This document shows positions 49,396 to 59,258 of a DNA stretch of 64,000 nt, piece by piece. The notes under the pieces are model-generated. The model did not search any database, was not told the origin of the DNA, and worked only from the letters and a program-made list of their open reading frames with translations. The DNA comes from Exophiala sp. HKRS030 (taxonomy: Eukaryota > Ascomycota > Eurotiomycetes > Chaetothyriales > Herpotrichiellaceae). Numbering within the stretch: position 1 is the stretch's first letter; each line of letters starts with the position of its first letter. The position numbers were made by a program, and so were the translations under genes. The stretch is taken from positions 3,348,001-3,412,000 of the forward strand of contig JAHWDD010000006.1 of assembly GCA_023897205.1 (NCBI GenBank), given 5' to 3'.

Positions 49396-50585
49396 CTAAA
49401 GGAGTACATGTTGTTTTTGCCAAGCCATGATTCTGATGAGGTTTGATTGGAAATCCCGCTGGTGGTTCCGAGTTCTCAAGCCTTGGCTAGCTAGAAGTTC
49501 CATAGGGAGCGGCTGCTGGCTTTTAACGATCGATACATGGGATGCCGTGGGCGTTCTCGGACACTGAACACCGAGACGATCTGTGCCTGTCAATGTAGTT
49601 TCATACCTTGCTGACGATATTGTCGACTTCAGCAGAAGCCGAATCCGAGTTCTCGAACAACCCGCGATGCTTCAACAGGCTATGAAGGTCATCAATTAAT
49701 GCCATCAAATTGTCGCCCATGCCAATGGAAGTCATATGGTTCCTAGCACAAGAAAATATTAATTCTCAACTGCGGATGACTAGTAATTTGTCCGTTCTCC
49801 TAACTCGCAGTTATCTTCTTGTGCCCTTGATCCGAGGCGAACAAAAGCTTCTTCTGTACTGCATAAATGTGACAGATATCTATCAATAGCTGCTGCAGGG
49901 TTAGGGTTCAACACCATCTGCGCTAGAATGGCACCAAAATGTCTACATTCGTGTGGGACAGATTCTCACTCATAAAAGCGGTGGCCCATGTATTCTTTCT
50001 CTTCTTGCACCCTTGTAGTGTAAGAAGGACATAAAGTGACGAATGATGGGGCTTTTCGTCACGAAGTAGACGCTACCTCCATAGAAGTGCCATCCTAGTG
50101 CCCTTTCTTAATTCTACTATAACCACCTTACTGGTTCTTATAAAGTGAAGCTCAAGCACGGTTCCAAATTCATCTTTGGCAAAGACAAGGACGAAACCAT
50201 GCGATACCTGAAATCAGGTAAGGTACAATGGTCACCCCTAAAGTTTTACTCCCTGTCGTTTTTCAAGGGTAGGCGAGACCGGGGTTATGAATGGCCAGCT
50301 GAGCCAGCAAGTAATTTGTAGGAGAGTATTATATTGTCAATTTTGCGAGCGACTAAGTCTATAAACGCTTACCACGTTAGCCTTGGCGGTATCTGAATCG
50401 TCAACGAGAGTAGCAAGGTATCCACCAAGATCGACAGGGAGTAAAACGTCAGGGGGACCATTGTAGTTGTGTCGCAGACGGATCTGGAAGCTTGATGTGA
50501 TCATGACTTTATCATCGAGAGAGACGCTCATCGGCGTCCGGAGGCAATTATTGCTGAGATCTTGATGCGATTGTGTCATGGTCAT
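49396..50585 (-). CDS. unrecognised six-exon gene
   Basis: I do not recognise the family. A consistent model has exons 50585-50373, 50207-50132, 50094-49970, 49922-49805, 49742-49607 and 49563-49396. All junctions are GT..AG and all phases agree once one base is added to A4 49974-49977, giving 279 codons with stop. The second intron is only 37 nt. The product begins MTMTQSHQDLSNN and contains VMITSSFQIRLRHNYNGPP, HGFVLVFAKDEFGTVLELHF, LNPNPAAAIDRYLSHLCS and IGMGDNLMALIDDLHSLLKH, ending QKQHVLL. No transmembrane segment, signal peptide or cysteine pattern. It shares no overlap with the transporter to its left. Existence is supported by the codon-level fit; function is unknown. Confidence 0.55.
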
Positions 50586-50837
50586 AGTTTTCGTCCAAGG
50601 CCGGAGCAGCTTTCCGTATTTGCACAACTCCAACAGGCAATAAATCCTATTCCTGCCAGCCCGCAGTTTTGTGATTCTACGTCAAGACATTGTTTTCTCG
50701 TCATTATTGATCACAAGGAGGCTAGCCTAGGGGTTCATGACATAAAAGAAAGACCTCGAAGAACGGGTGAATACCTACACATTCTGGGTATATAAGAAGT
50801 TGGATGCCCTGGGGAGCCGAAAAATCGTATCGTCAAT

Positions 50838-51225
50838 ATGTTCCGTACCATTGTTAGCAGATCAGTTCACATTCAACAAATCTCAAACCCATCTAGGCCA
50901 TTTTCCACAGCACAATCGACAATGTCAGACCACGGAACCGACAAGTCCCATGCGAAGGGCGACTCGATTGGTGTGTTATACTCACAAATAATGGATGTAC
51001 GCAGTATAGCTGACATTTCCAGTCCCTGGAAAAGCTCAACAGGCAGTTCCGAAAGGCGTCGAGGATAGCCTGCCAGACTCAGTGCACGACACAGGATCTG
51101 ATAATTCTCAATCTAAAAGTCATGCGACTGGCGAGAGTGTTGTTCCCGAGTTTATTCAGAAGGCTGCACCCAAAGGACTTGAGGAGGCTCTCCCTGAGAG
51201 CATTCATCCGACAGAGAAGAAATAG
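50838..51225 (+). CDS. small protein with a duplicated KSHA..VP..LP-S-H motif
   Basis: Exons 50838-50970 and 51023-51225, intron 50971-51022 (52 nt), about 111 residues. The first 28 residues (MFRTIVSRSVHIQQISN.., Arg/Ser-rich, no acids, ending FSTAQ) look like a mitochondrial presequence. Then two copies of one unit follow: DKSHAKGDSIVP..QQAVPKGVEDSLPDSVHDT and SKSHATGESVVP..QKAAPKGLEEALPESIHPT. Proteins of this type occur widely in moulds without known function, as far as I recall. A stress or mitochondrial role is a guess. The second ATG (MSDHGTDKSH) could serve as an alternative start giving a non-targeted form. Confidence 0.8.
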
Positions 51226-51497
51226 GTGTAAAGAGAAGATTTGTCATCAGGCTTTAGATAATTAGAATAAAGTCTAGCAATGTAAACATGCTCTTTGGAT
51301 CTTTTGGATATTCATCATTTTTCCGATGTGCCATTGGAAATTGTCCAGATCTGTGGGATTATCAATCTTCAATGGCAGGTCTAGAGTATCCTTCGCATGC
51401 TGCCCAAGTCTTATTTATATTCTTGGAAGTATATGACTGGAGATCAGTGATCTATAAGTTGGAATCTTGTCATCAGTTTAACTCCTAGTCCCTAGTT

Positions 51498-52523
51498 TTA
51501 TTTCAAAATTGCTGACAACTTGTCCATAATGAATAACGCTATCACACTAATACAATATTTGATCAGTGAGTTTCTCTCGAGATGCGGAGCTTGTACTTAC
51601 GAATGAGGTGCCATTCGCGAAAAATATGCTGGGAAACCGCTGTAGAATTTCAGCAGTCCCTCTTCTCTTACGACCTTTACGATACAGTCACGCATTCCGG
51701 TGTATTTTTGATCACCGGTCGAAGACCTCTGCTGACTTTGCACCCTGCTCTTCACGAAATCGAATGGCATGCTGAAGAACGCTGCACAGAAGCCGCCAAT
51801 TCCAGCAGCCGTCAGACTCTGGCTTTGTTCGGACCAGTTCGTTCGTGATCGAAGTTGGTGCTTGGACTCAGAAAAGAATGCTAATTGGCCAAAATTGGTT
51901 GACATGGCTCTAATGACTGTTGGCAGACATCCGCTCCAGAGCGCCAGCAACCCCTCTTGCCTTGTGATACGAGTAAGTGCATCAACGACAGATCGAAAAT
52001 TTTCTCGTTGGTGAAGGGGTCTTAGTCCGTCCGATTGCATGCGAATGAGTGCCACTTCGGTGGGATTGCCTATGGCTGATCCGAGTGCTCCAGCGGATAC
52101 GCTGGCAAATGCCCGCTGCGAAAAGCCATAAGTTGTCTTGTTTTGTTCCGCACGTTTCTTCAAGGTTTCTTCAAACAAGACGAAGAAGCCTAGCCGGCTT
52201 GTCCCATATACCACTTGACGAGCAAGAGCAGCAGATAGGCCTTGATAAAAGTCCCACACTCTACCATTCGATAAGATCGAACGAACAACAGTAATTGAGG
52301 ACGGTTTTGTCGCAACCCCAGAGCCATGATCAGATAATTGAAGGCGGACTTTGATCATGTCCAATGGCTGTACGCAAACAGTGGCAATGATCCCTGAAGA
52401 ACCTCCGATAATGAATGGGAGAACACTTGGGAGGAGAAGTTTGCGCACATGTCGGCGCTCAGTAACTTTCGATTGAAGACCTCCATGATTCGTATTCAGT
52501 GAATTGTCGACAGAGGTATCCAT
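51498..52523 (-). CDS. mitochondrial carrier, 2-oxoglutarate/malate type
   Basis: Inner-membrane solute carrier of the SLC25 family. Exons 52523-51601 and 51546-51498, 323 residues; intron 51600-51547. Three tandem modules carry the signature PX[DE]XX[KR]: QPLDMIKVRLQ, NPTEVALIRMQSDG and MPFDFVKSRVQSQ. The second module with IRMQSDG and the phrase RMAPHSVIALFIMD after the splice match the oxoglutarate/malate carrier group. It would exchange dicarboxylates across the inner membrane. It shares a 492-base divergent promoter, with one CCTCGG, with the acyl-CoA dehydrogenase, suggesting co-regulation with the cluster to its right. Confidence 0.9.
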
Positions 52524-53015
52524 GGAAAATGTCCTGGCCCGCCCTGGCCTTCAATGTAAAGTCGATGATATGTTGCTATCATAAACTCCAGGAAAGGCAA
52601 CGGAAACTTTCCCCTTGGGTGTTCATTCATTAGCCGGTCCGCCGTCGAACCCTCTGAAAAGCATCTTAAGCCGATGCAAATGTTCATAATACCGGCTAAG
52701 ACTTACATAAAGCTAAATCAAGCCAGAACCGTCGGCTTTAATACCCTCGGTAACAAGATCCCCACAAAATTTGAGGAGCCCCGGATCACGTGATTGGTTC
52801 CAGGTCGCTGAGAGTTGTATCTACTGGCACAGTTACAAAACCACTGTAGAGGCACTCGAACAGTTCTTCCACAAGACCTCGAAGCTTTCACGAAGTCGCT
52901 TGAGTTGTCTTTGCGACGGATTGCGGTACACTCATCCTACATATCTGACACATACCTTCATATTTACTGGCGTTTCTCTGCGGTCAAGGTTAGGTCTCGA
53001 AGGACAGAGTAGAAA
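52524..53015. promoter_or_regulatory. divergent promoter of carrier and acyl-CoA dehydrogenase
   Basis: A 492-base region between two divergent starts. CCTCGG, the FarA/FarB-type core, lies at 52745-52750. Binding is inferred from the motif and from the regulator gene encoded at 60795-63533. Confidence 0.5.
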
Positions 53016-54312
53016 ATGCATCCCTATTTGAGGCGGAGAATCGCCAGTCAGCTGTTCACTTCAGTCCGTGAACATAATGGGAAATTTGCGGTGACACCGA
53101 TCGGGAGACGACGACTTCATGGCCAGGTCACGGAATATTTACACAATCACCAACCGGATTGGACAGAATCTATGCATGAAGTTCGCAGAGCGGTAGCGAA
53201 GATCTGCAGCAAGTATCCAGATGAATATTGGCTAGAGAAGGACAACAAACATGAGTTTCCGCTTGATTTACACAGAGACTTGGCGAAAGATGGATGGCTT
53301 GGAATTTGTATGCCACAGGAATACGGTGGCTCTGAGTTGGGCATTTCAGAGGCTACGGTCATGATGCAGACAATATCTGAATCTGGGGCAGGTATGACCG
53401 GCGCCTCATCTGTGCACATGAATATCTTTGGACTGGAGCCTGTTGTCAAATTCGGCACAGCTGAGCAGAAAGAGCGAATGCTAGTACCTCTAATCAAAGG
53501 GAGGAAAAATCTTGCTTTGGAGTGACCGAGCCAAATACAGGTCTGGATACTCTGAAACTGCAGTCCTCTGCAACCAAAGCTGGAGATCACTATGTGCTAA
53601 ATGGGTCCAAGATCTGGACCTCTACAGCACAAGTCGCAAACAAAATCCTAATCTTAGTCCGCACAACTCCTCTGGACCGAGTGAGCAAGCCCACACAGGG
53701 CCTGTCCCTCTTCTATACCAATCTGGATAGATCCGTCGTTCAGGTCACGGAAATCCCAAAGCTAGGACGAGCAGCCGTGGATAGCAACGTGATCTTCTTT
53801 GAGAATTGGAAGGTCCCGAAGGCGGATCTGATTGGCGAAGAAGGAAATGGCTTCAAAATGATTATGCACGGAATGAATGCTGAAAGAATTCTGGTCGGGG
53901 CCGAGGCTCTGGGCCTGGGCTATGCAGCGCTGCGTCGTGCTTCCATATATGCGCAGGAGCGTTCCGTTTTTGGACGGCCTATTGGAAAGAACCAAGGCAT
54001 TCAACACCCTTTGGCAGAATCTTGGATGAAGCTCGAAGCGGCCAGACTAACGCTTTATTTGGCTGCGCGGTTGTACGATCAAGGGCATTCTACTGGAGAG
54101 TACGCAAATGCTGGCAAGTATCTCGCCGCAGAGGCTGCTTTCGAGGCATGTGAGCGGGCTGTTCTAACCCATGGGGCATGGGTTATGCTAAGGAGTATCA
54201 CGTGGAGAGGTACATGCGAGAAGCCATACTTCCGAGAATTGCGCCGATTAGTAGGGAGATGATCTTCAATTATATTGGAGAACGAGTTCTGGGTTTGGCT
54301 AAGAGCTACTGA
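53016..54312 (+). CDS. acyl-CoA dehydrogenase
   Basis: FAD-dependent acyl-CoA dehydrogenase, about 432 residues, introducing a 2,3-double bond into an acyl-CoA. Visible: MPQEYGGSELGISEAT, CFGVTEPNTGLDTLKL (FAD/substrate loop), NGSKIWTSTAQVAN, GMNAERILVGAEALGLGYAA, YAQERSVFGRPIGKNQGIQH, and at the end GGMGYAKEYHVERYMRE with the catalytic Glu. Two frame breaks occur, at A5 53505-53509 and at G4 54173-54176. One added base in each gives a continuous protein ending YIGERVLGLAKSY at TGA 54310-54312. The unrepaired frame stops at 53525 or 54262 and would lack the catalytic Glu. The N-terminus has Arg and hydrophobic residues (MHPYLRRRIASQLFTSV), suggesting mitochondrial import. Substrate inferred from neighbours. 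Confidence 0.88.
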
Positions 54313-54510
54313 GATTGTCGAAGTAATAAAATTTGAGATCTGTCACAAAAAAAAGCAAATAGTCTACACCGTATCTAATGTGATTCTTATAGCCACTGCT
54401 CGCCCTCGAGTAATCTACCATTGAACAGAGCCACAAATTAGTCGTCCACGAGTCAATCATGCTGTCATTAACTTGAGCTAGCCTCTAATAATATCGCCGG
54501 TTGAAGCAAA

Positions 54511-56055
54511 TCATGCATTCATGTTGATTAGTATAGTCTTAGGTTCTGTGAATGCTCTCAGCGCATATTCTCCAAACTCTCGACCAATACCTGACTGTTT
54601 TCGTCCACCAAAGGGCGCCTGGATATTCATGTATGATACACAGTTGATCCCCACAACTCCTGAGTCAAGGGGTCCCGAAACTCTCAAAGCCCTTGAGAGG
54701 TCCTTTGTAAACACTCCTGACATTAAGCCGTACTCGGTGTCATTTGCTAACTTCAGCACCTCCTCCTCTGTTTCGAAAGTCCGTATGACAGATACAGGTC
54801 CGAAAATTTCCTGTCGGTAGATTTCTGCATCAGCTTTAGGATTGAGAAATACCGTTGGCTCCAGATAGCAACCAGTATCACCATGCTGAACACCACCGAC
54901 AACTAGTTCGGCTTCTTTCCTGCCACGATCAACGATGCCCTTGACGCGTTCTAGTTGGCCTTTATCCACCAAGGGCCCTAGCTTAATTGATGGATCCTGA
55001 GGATCGCCTAGATCCGCCGCCGCAGCCTTCATTTTTTCCACGTACTTGGCGATGAACTGGTCTGCGATGGATTTTTGGACGTAGAGCCTCGTGGCCGAGA
55101 CACAGACTTGACCTGAGCGAGCAAGGATTGCGTTAACAGTCCAAGTCAGGGCGTTGTCAAGATTTGCATCCTCGAAAATAATCGCAGGGCTTTTGCCGCC
55201 TAACTCTAAGGTAACCCTTTTCAGATTGCTTTGAGCCCCTGCGATCTGAATAGCTTTCCCGGTCGCTATACTGCCCGTGAAACTTATTTTGCGAATTCTC
55301 ATGTGCTTAGCCAATAGCGCTCCTGTTGATCCATCCCCTGTCAAAACCTGTACTACGCCAGGCGGGAAACCGGCTTGCGCAAAGAGAGGCCCCATAGCAA
55401 GAGACCCCAAGGGCGTTTTCTCCGAAGGTTTCACTATCAGGACATTACCTGTCGCTAGACAAGGTGCTGCTTTTAGAATCATAGTTGCAACCGAAGCATT
55501 AAACGGATTGACCGCGGCACAAACGCCTAGAGGCTCATGTTTGACCAACTTCACGAATCCTAGATATTCGAATGAAATCGTCAGCAGAATAAACTAGAAA
55601 GTTGAGGTAGCAGGGCTTATCGTACCATCGTCGGCGGGGAAATAATCTCCCCTCTGCTTGTCTGTCCAACCTGAATAATATAAGAGGCAGTTTTTGATGT
55701 AATTCTTCTCACGAGTCGGTATCAGCGACACCGGATTACCGGAAGTGAGGGAGTCTAAAGTCAATACTGGTAGTATTTTGTCTTCCATAATGGCAGCCAG
55801 TTTGTGGAAACATTCCGTCCTCTGAAGAGCGGTGAATTTGCTCCAAGGTCCCAAGAAGGCTTCTTCAGCATGTTTCACAGCGAGATCCACGTCGGCTTCA
55901 TTTGCAATGGGAACTTTGTCCGCCACTACACTGTTGTCCTTCGGATTGTAAACGGTTAGAGTCCTGTCAGATTTCGAATCAACATATTCTCCGTTTATGT
56001 AGAGCTTTGTGAACGAGGTTGGGTCCAAGTCCTTGTCCTTCGCTCCTATAGCCAT
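54511..56055 (-). CDS. NAD(P)-dependent aldehyde dehydrogenase
   Basis: Oxidises an aldehyde to its carboxylic acid; 492 residues, cytosolic by lack of a leader. Exons 56055-55626 and 55559-54511, intron 55625-55560. Motifs: TKLYINGEYVDSKSDRTL, NPFNASVATMILKAAPCL, IVKPSEKTPLGSLAMGPLF, FTGSIATGKAIQ, the general base Glu in VTLELGGKSPAII, the nucleophile Cys in RSGQVCVSATRLYV, EIFGPVSVIRTFETEEE, and PFGGRKQSGIGREFGEYAL. The usual PWN motif reads PFN, so the oxyanion Asn is kept. Upstream lie CCTCGG 56317-56322 and CCGAGG 56860-56865. It lies tail to tail with the acyl-CoA dehydrogenase. Confidence 0.93.
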
Positions 56056-56956
56056 GATGAAAGCTAAGCGTGAAAGATTCAGTTGATGTGCCTGAGAGGA
56101 CGAAGAATAGCGTGAAGGGTACTACTGGCAATTTTGATGAAATTGGATTTAACAAGGTTATGATAGGGTCGAAAGTTGAAAGGAACAATAGTCACCACGA
56201 ACTTGCCCGTACGCATCTTTTTTGCTTGTGCAAAGGCGTGCAGGGATTCCCTCTGCCCGATGTCATTGCCGTTGGCTAATGTTGCAAATGTCTCTAAATG
56301 CTAATCTTTTAACTCTCCTCGGCCGTGGATCATATTGATTCGCCGGCCCGGGTTCTCCATGGTATAATTTATCTGTTGCCGTGTGCCGGGGATCCCGCGG
56401 TAACTGAAAGTAAAGTAGATAATTTTCATCGGCAACCACTTCCTAACTTTGGACCTTCGCATTGTCGTTCCTAAAAGTAATCTCATGCTAAGATTAGTCA
56501 AAAATGGCCACTAACACTGAATGCCGCTGGTACCTAAGTATTTCACCCAAAGTACCTTCACATCCAATCACAAGGAGAATTTGGCAGTTGCAGCACATGA
56601 AGTTTCCTCGACCATCTTGCATACCCGTCGCTACTGGCGGATTCTTCTCTCCGTCATTGCCATCTTCGGACAACGGAGTGCAAGAAGTGAGAGCAATCCA
56701 CTTTTTGAAGCACTGGTTGGGGGAGCCTAAGCCCGCGTCGATGTCGACGATCACTGTATCAGTGCATAGGACGATTTCGCTTTCTGTAGGACAAGATGTT
56801 ATAACGTACGGTCACTCAACCGGTCATGCATAACGTCCGCTAGGAATTCTGGACCGATCCCGAGGCGTCTTTGACCTCTAAAGAATGGCATTCCCTGATT
56901 TTTATCTTACAAGAGCTATCCCTACGCTACGTAACTGCTCGATTGTAGCCATGGAG
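56056..56956. promoter_or_regulatory. aldehyde dehydrogenase promoter with two CCTCGG cores
   Basis: About 900 bases between the aldehyde dehydrogenase start and the lyase/hydratase stop. CCTCGG at 56317-56322 and its complement CCGAGG at 56860-56865. No gene seen; short open frames have no motif. Confidence 0.5.
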
Positions 56957-58891
56957 TTATAGTTTCGTTTCTTTCGCACTCCAAAATTGCTCCCAATCAA
57001 CCTTTCTGATTTTCTTCTGGAATTGTTCAATCCCGAACCGACCCTCACTCCCCGGTGCTAGCATATTCTCGAAAGTTTGCTGAATAAACGTGCTCTGTTG
57101 TGAAGAACCCGGCCCTGTAAAGGCTAGTCGTACTAGCTCCTTGCAAGTAACGGCTGCTTGTGGTGCGCATGGGGCAAGTCTATCCAAATACTCTTCCACC
57201 TTTGCCTTGAGATCTTCTGGATCTTTAGCGATGCCATGCACGGTGCCTATACGGTACAGCTCATCCGCAGTCACCTCCCGTCCACTAAGCATCGCTTCTC
57301 TAAAGAATGCAAAACCCCATTCACGAGCCATGTACATTGATATGATGGCAGGGCTGACTCCGAGCTTAATTTCTGACAAGGTCCACGTCGCCTTTGCCGA
57401 CGCCAATCTGACATCGCATGCGAAGCCGAGGCCGACCCCGCCGCCGTAACAAGGTCCATGAATTGCTGCAATTGTGGTTTGAGGTGCGTCATTAATTGCC
57501 TTGAATAACGCCACGATTCTATTATGATAAGTCGTGCTATCACTTCTGCTATCACCGGTGAGATCCATACCAGTACAGAAGAATTTGCCTTCTGCAGCTA
57601 GAACGATATGAAAGACAGAGCGATCGCTTGCCAAGTCTTTGAATAACTGAGTCAAAGATTCGAGCATTTCAGTGGTCATTGCATTGCCATTTTGTGATCG
57701 AGTCAAAGTAATCTTCACAGCACTTCTTGACCTCGAAACCGTGTACCCTTCAGCCTTTTGGAGGACACTCCATGTACGCGGTGAGGATTGCCCTGTCTTA
57801 CTGGAAGACGATTTCGTGGCAGGCTCTGCAGATCTTGATTTTGGTTGGTCAGAGGTAGTAATTTGAGCATTTTGTCGTTGTTTGGCGACGAGAGCAGCAC
57901 CAGCTCGGCTGTTGTTCGTCAAATTGAGCTGTCGAGTAATCCAATCGCCAACCAGTGCGAGCTTTTGCAAATCCACTCCAGTATCTACACCAGAATTCTC
58001 CAGTGTGTAAACGATATCTTCAGTCGCGGCATTCCCCTTTGCACCTGGAGCATAAGGACATCCACCTAAACCACCCACGCTGCTGTCAAAGGTTCGCAGT
58101 CCCATTTCGTACGACTTGAGGACATTGGCAGTTGCTTGCCCATACGTGTCGTGGAAATGTCCAGTGAGCTTGTCGGCAGGCACTTCTTTTAAGATGATCT
58201 CCAAGAGTTTCTCCGTCAACTTGGGTGTCCCGACTCCAAGCGTGTCCCCCAGGCCGACCTCGTCGCAGCCCATGTCAATAAATTCCTTGACCACGTAGAG
58301 GACATCTTCGGGACGAGTAGGTCCAGAGTACGGATCCGAAAAAATGCATGACACCACGCCTCGTACCCAGATATTGCGCTTTTTAGCTTGCTGAACGACG
58401 GCCCGCGCTTCGGTAAGGGCCTGCTTGACAGTAGTATTTTGGTTCTTCTGACTGAAGCCTTCTGTAGCAGAAGCAAAGACAACAACCTCTTTAGCTCCAG
58501 CATTGGACGCATTTTCGAAACCTTTCAGATTTGGAGCCAGGACGGAAAAGCGCAATGGATATTGATCTATGAGTGGCAATATCTGTTCCATAACTTCCCG
58601 TCCATCTGATAATTGGGGTACCCATTTGGGAGACACGAAAGAGGTTGCCTCGATGTTTGTCAACCCAGTATCCGCGAGTCTTTTTATCAGCTCGACTTTC
58701 GTAGCAGTGGGAACCTTTGCCGATATATTCTGAAGGCCATCACGTGGACCAACTTCGATTATCCTTACTTTACTTGAGGACCTTCTGACAGCGAAACCTT
58801 TGATCAAAGAACGTTGGCAAGATGATTGAGGTTGATGTGCAAAACTCAGAGTAGCGCCTCGTTGAAACGGGCGACATAATATGGTCGACAT
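56957..58891 (-). CDS. HMG-CoA lyase / enoyl-CoA hydratase fusion protein
   Basis: One uninterrupted exon, 644 residues from ATG 58891, fusing two enzymes. Residues about 45-340 are an HMG-CoA lyase: IEVGPRDGLQN (catalytic Arg, Asp), EATSFVSPKWVPQL, FSDPYSGPTRPED, metal ligands in GHFHDTYGQ, and the Cys loop GGLGGCPYAPGAKGN. A Ser/Lys-rich linker (PKSRSAEPATKSSSSKTGQS) leads to a crotonase domain (about 400-600): SQNGNAMTTEML, GKFFCTGMDL, HGPCYGGGVGLGFACD, TWTLSEIKLGVSP. The first crotonase Glu is Gly (GGGVGL), the second Glu is kept, a pattern seen in methylglutaconyl-CoA hydratases of the LiuC type. The N-terminus MSTILCRPFQRGATLSF.. is Arg-rich without acids, a mitochondrial presequence. 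An earlier GTG (58957) was rejected. The two activities would be consecutive: 3-methylglutaconyl-CoA to HMG-CoA to acetyl-CoA plus acetoacetate. Confidence 0.93.
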   Translation of the reverse strand: MSTILCRPFQRGATLSFAHQPQSSCQRSLIKGFAVRRSSSKVRIIEVGPRDGLQNISAKVPTATKVELIKRLADTGLTNIEATSFVSPKWVPQLSDGREVMEQILPLIDQYPLRFSVLAPNLKGFENASNAGAKEVVVFASATEGFSQKNQNTTVKQALTEARAVVQQAKKRNIWVRGVVSCIFSDPYSGPTRPEDVLYVVKEFIDMGCDEVGLGDTLGVGTPKLTEKLLEIILKEVPADKLTGHFHDTYGQATANVLKSYEMGLRTFDSSVGGLGGCPYAPGAKGNAATEDIVYTLENSGVDTGVDLQKLALVGDWITRQLNLTNNSRAGAALVAKQRQNAQITTSDQPKSRSAEPATKSSSSKTGQSSPRTWSVLQKAEGYTVSRSRSAVKITLTRSQNGNAMTTEMLESLTQLFKDLASDRSVFHIVLAAEGKFFCTGMDLTGDSRSDSTTYHNRIVALFKAINDAPQTTIAAIHGPCYGGGVGLGFACDVRLASAKATWTLSEIKLGVSPAIISMYMAREWGFAFFREAMLSGREVTADELYRIGTVHGIAKDPEDLKAKVEEYLDRLAPCAPQAAVTCKELVRLAFTGPGSSQQSTFIQQTFENMLAPGSEGRFGIEQFQKKIRKVDWEQFWSAKETKL

Positions 58892-59258
58892 GTTTTCTAT
58901 GTCCTCCCCGAGCTTTGCGTGGCCCACTGTGGTAGGAGGGAGAAAATGATTTAGCACAGAGCAATAGTCACTGAACTGGTTGTTGAAACTTTTGCTATGC
59001 GTGCGCTGTAAAAGTGGCCCCGAGGTCGTGGTCGGAGGTTGTGGCGAGGTTCAAGCCCATAACCGAGGCGGGAGGGTGCCGTGACCAACCCCTTCGATTG
59101 CTCGGCCCGTCGTAATTGCCCAATAGTCAACCGGGTAATCTTCGATCGAAGGCAATCTAGCGATGAACAATCTCCTGTTAAGGGTTAAATAAAACCAATA
59201 TCATACATTGGATTATCTTGAGTTTGTGAAGCATTGAAGCAGGAAAATCGTGCTAAAT
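58892..59258. promoter_or_regulatory. divergent promoter of lyase/hydratase and CoA-transferase with two CCGAGG cores
   Basis: A 367-base bidirectional promoter. CCGAGG (complement of CCTCGG) lies at 59020-59025 and 59063-59068, 43 bases apart, about 130-175 bases from the lyase start and 190-240 from the transferase start. Confidence 0.6.

Noticed and set aside
49900..49915. TTAGGG-like telomeric repeat
   Set aside because: Only two partial units, inside an exon encoding NPNPAAA.
58892..58957. 22-residue extension of the lyase/hydratase from 58957
   Set aside because: The codon is GTG; the first ATG (58891) begins a typical mitochondrial presequence.
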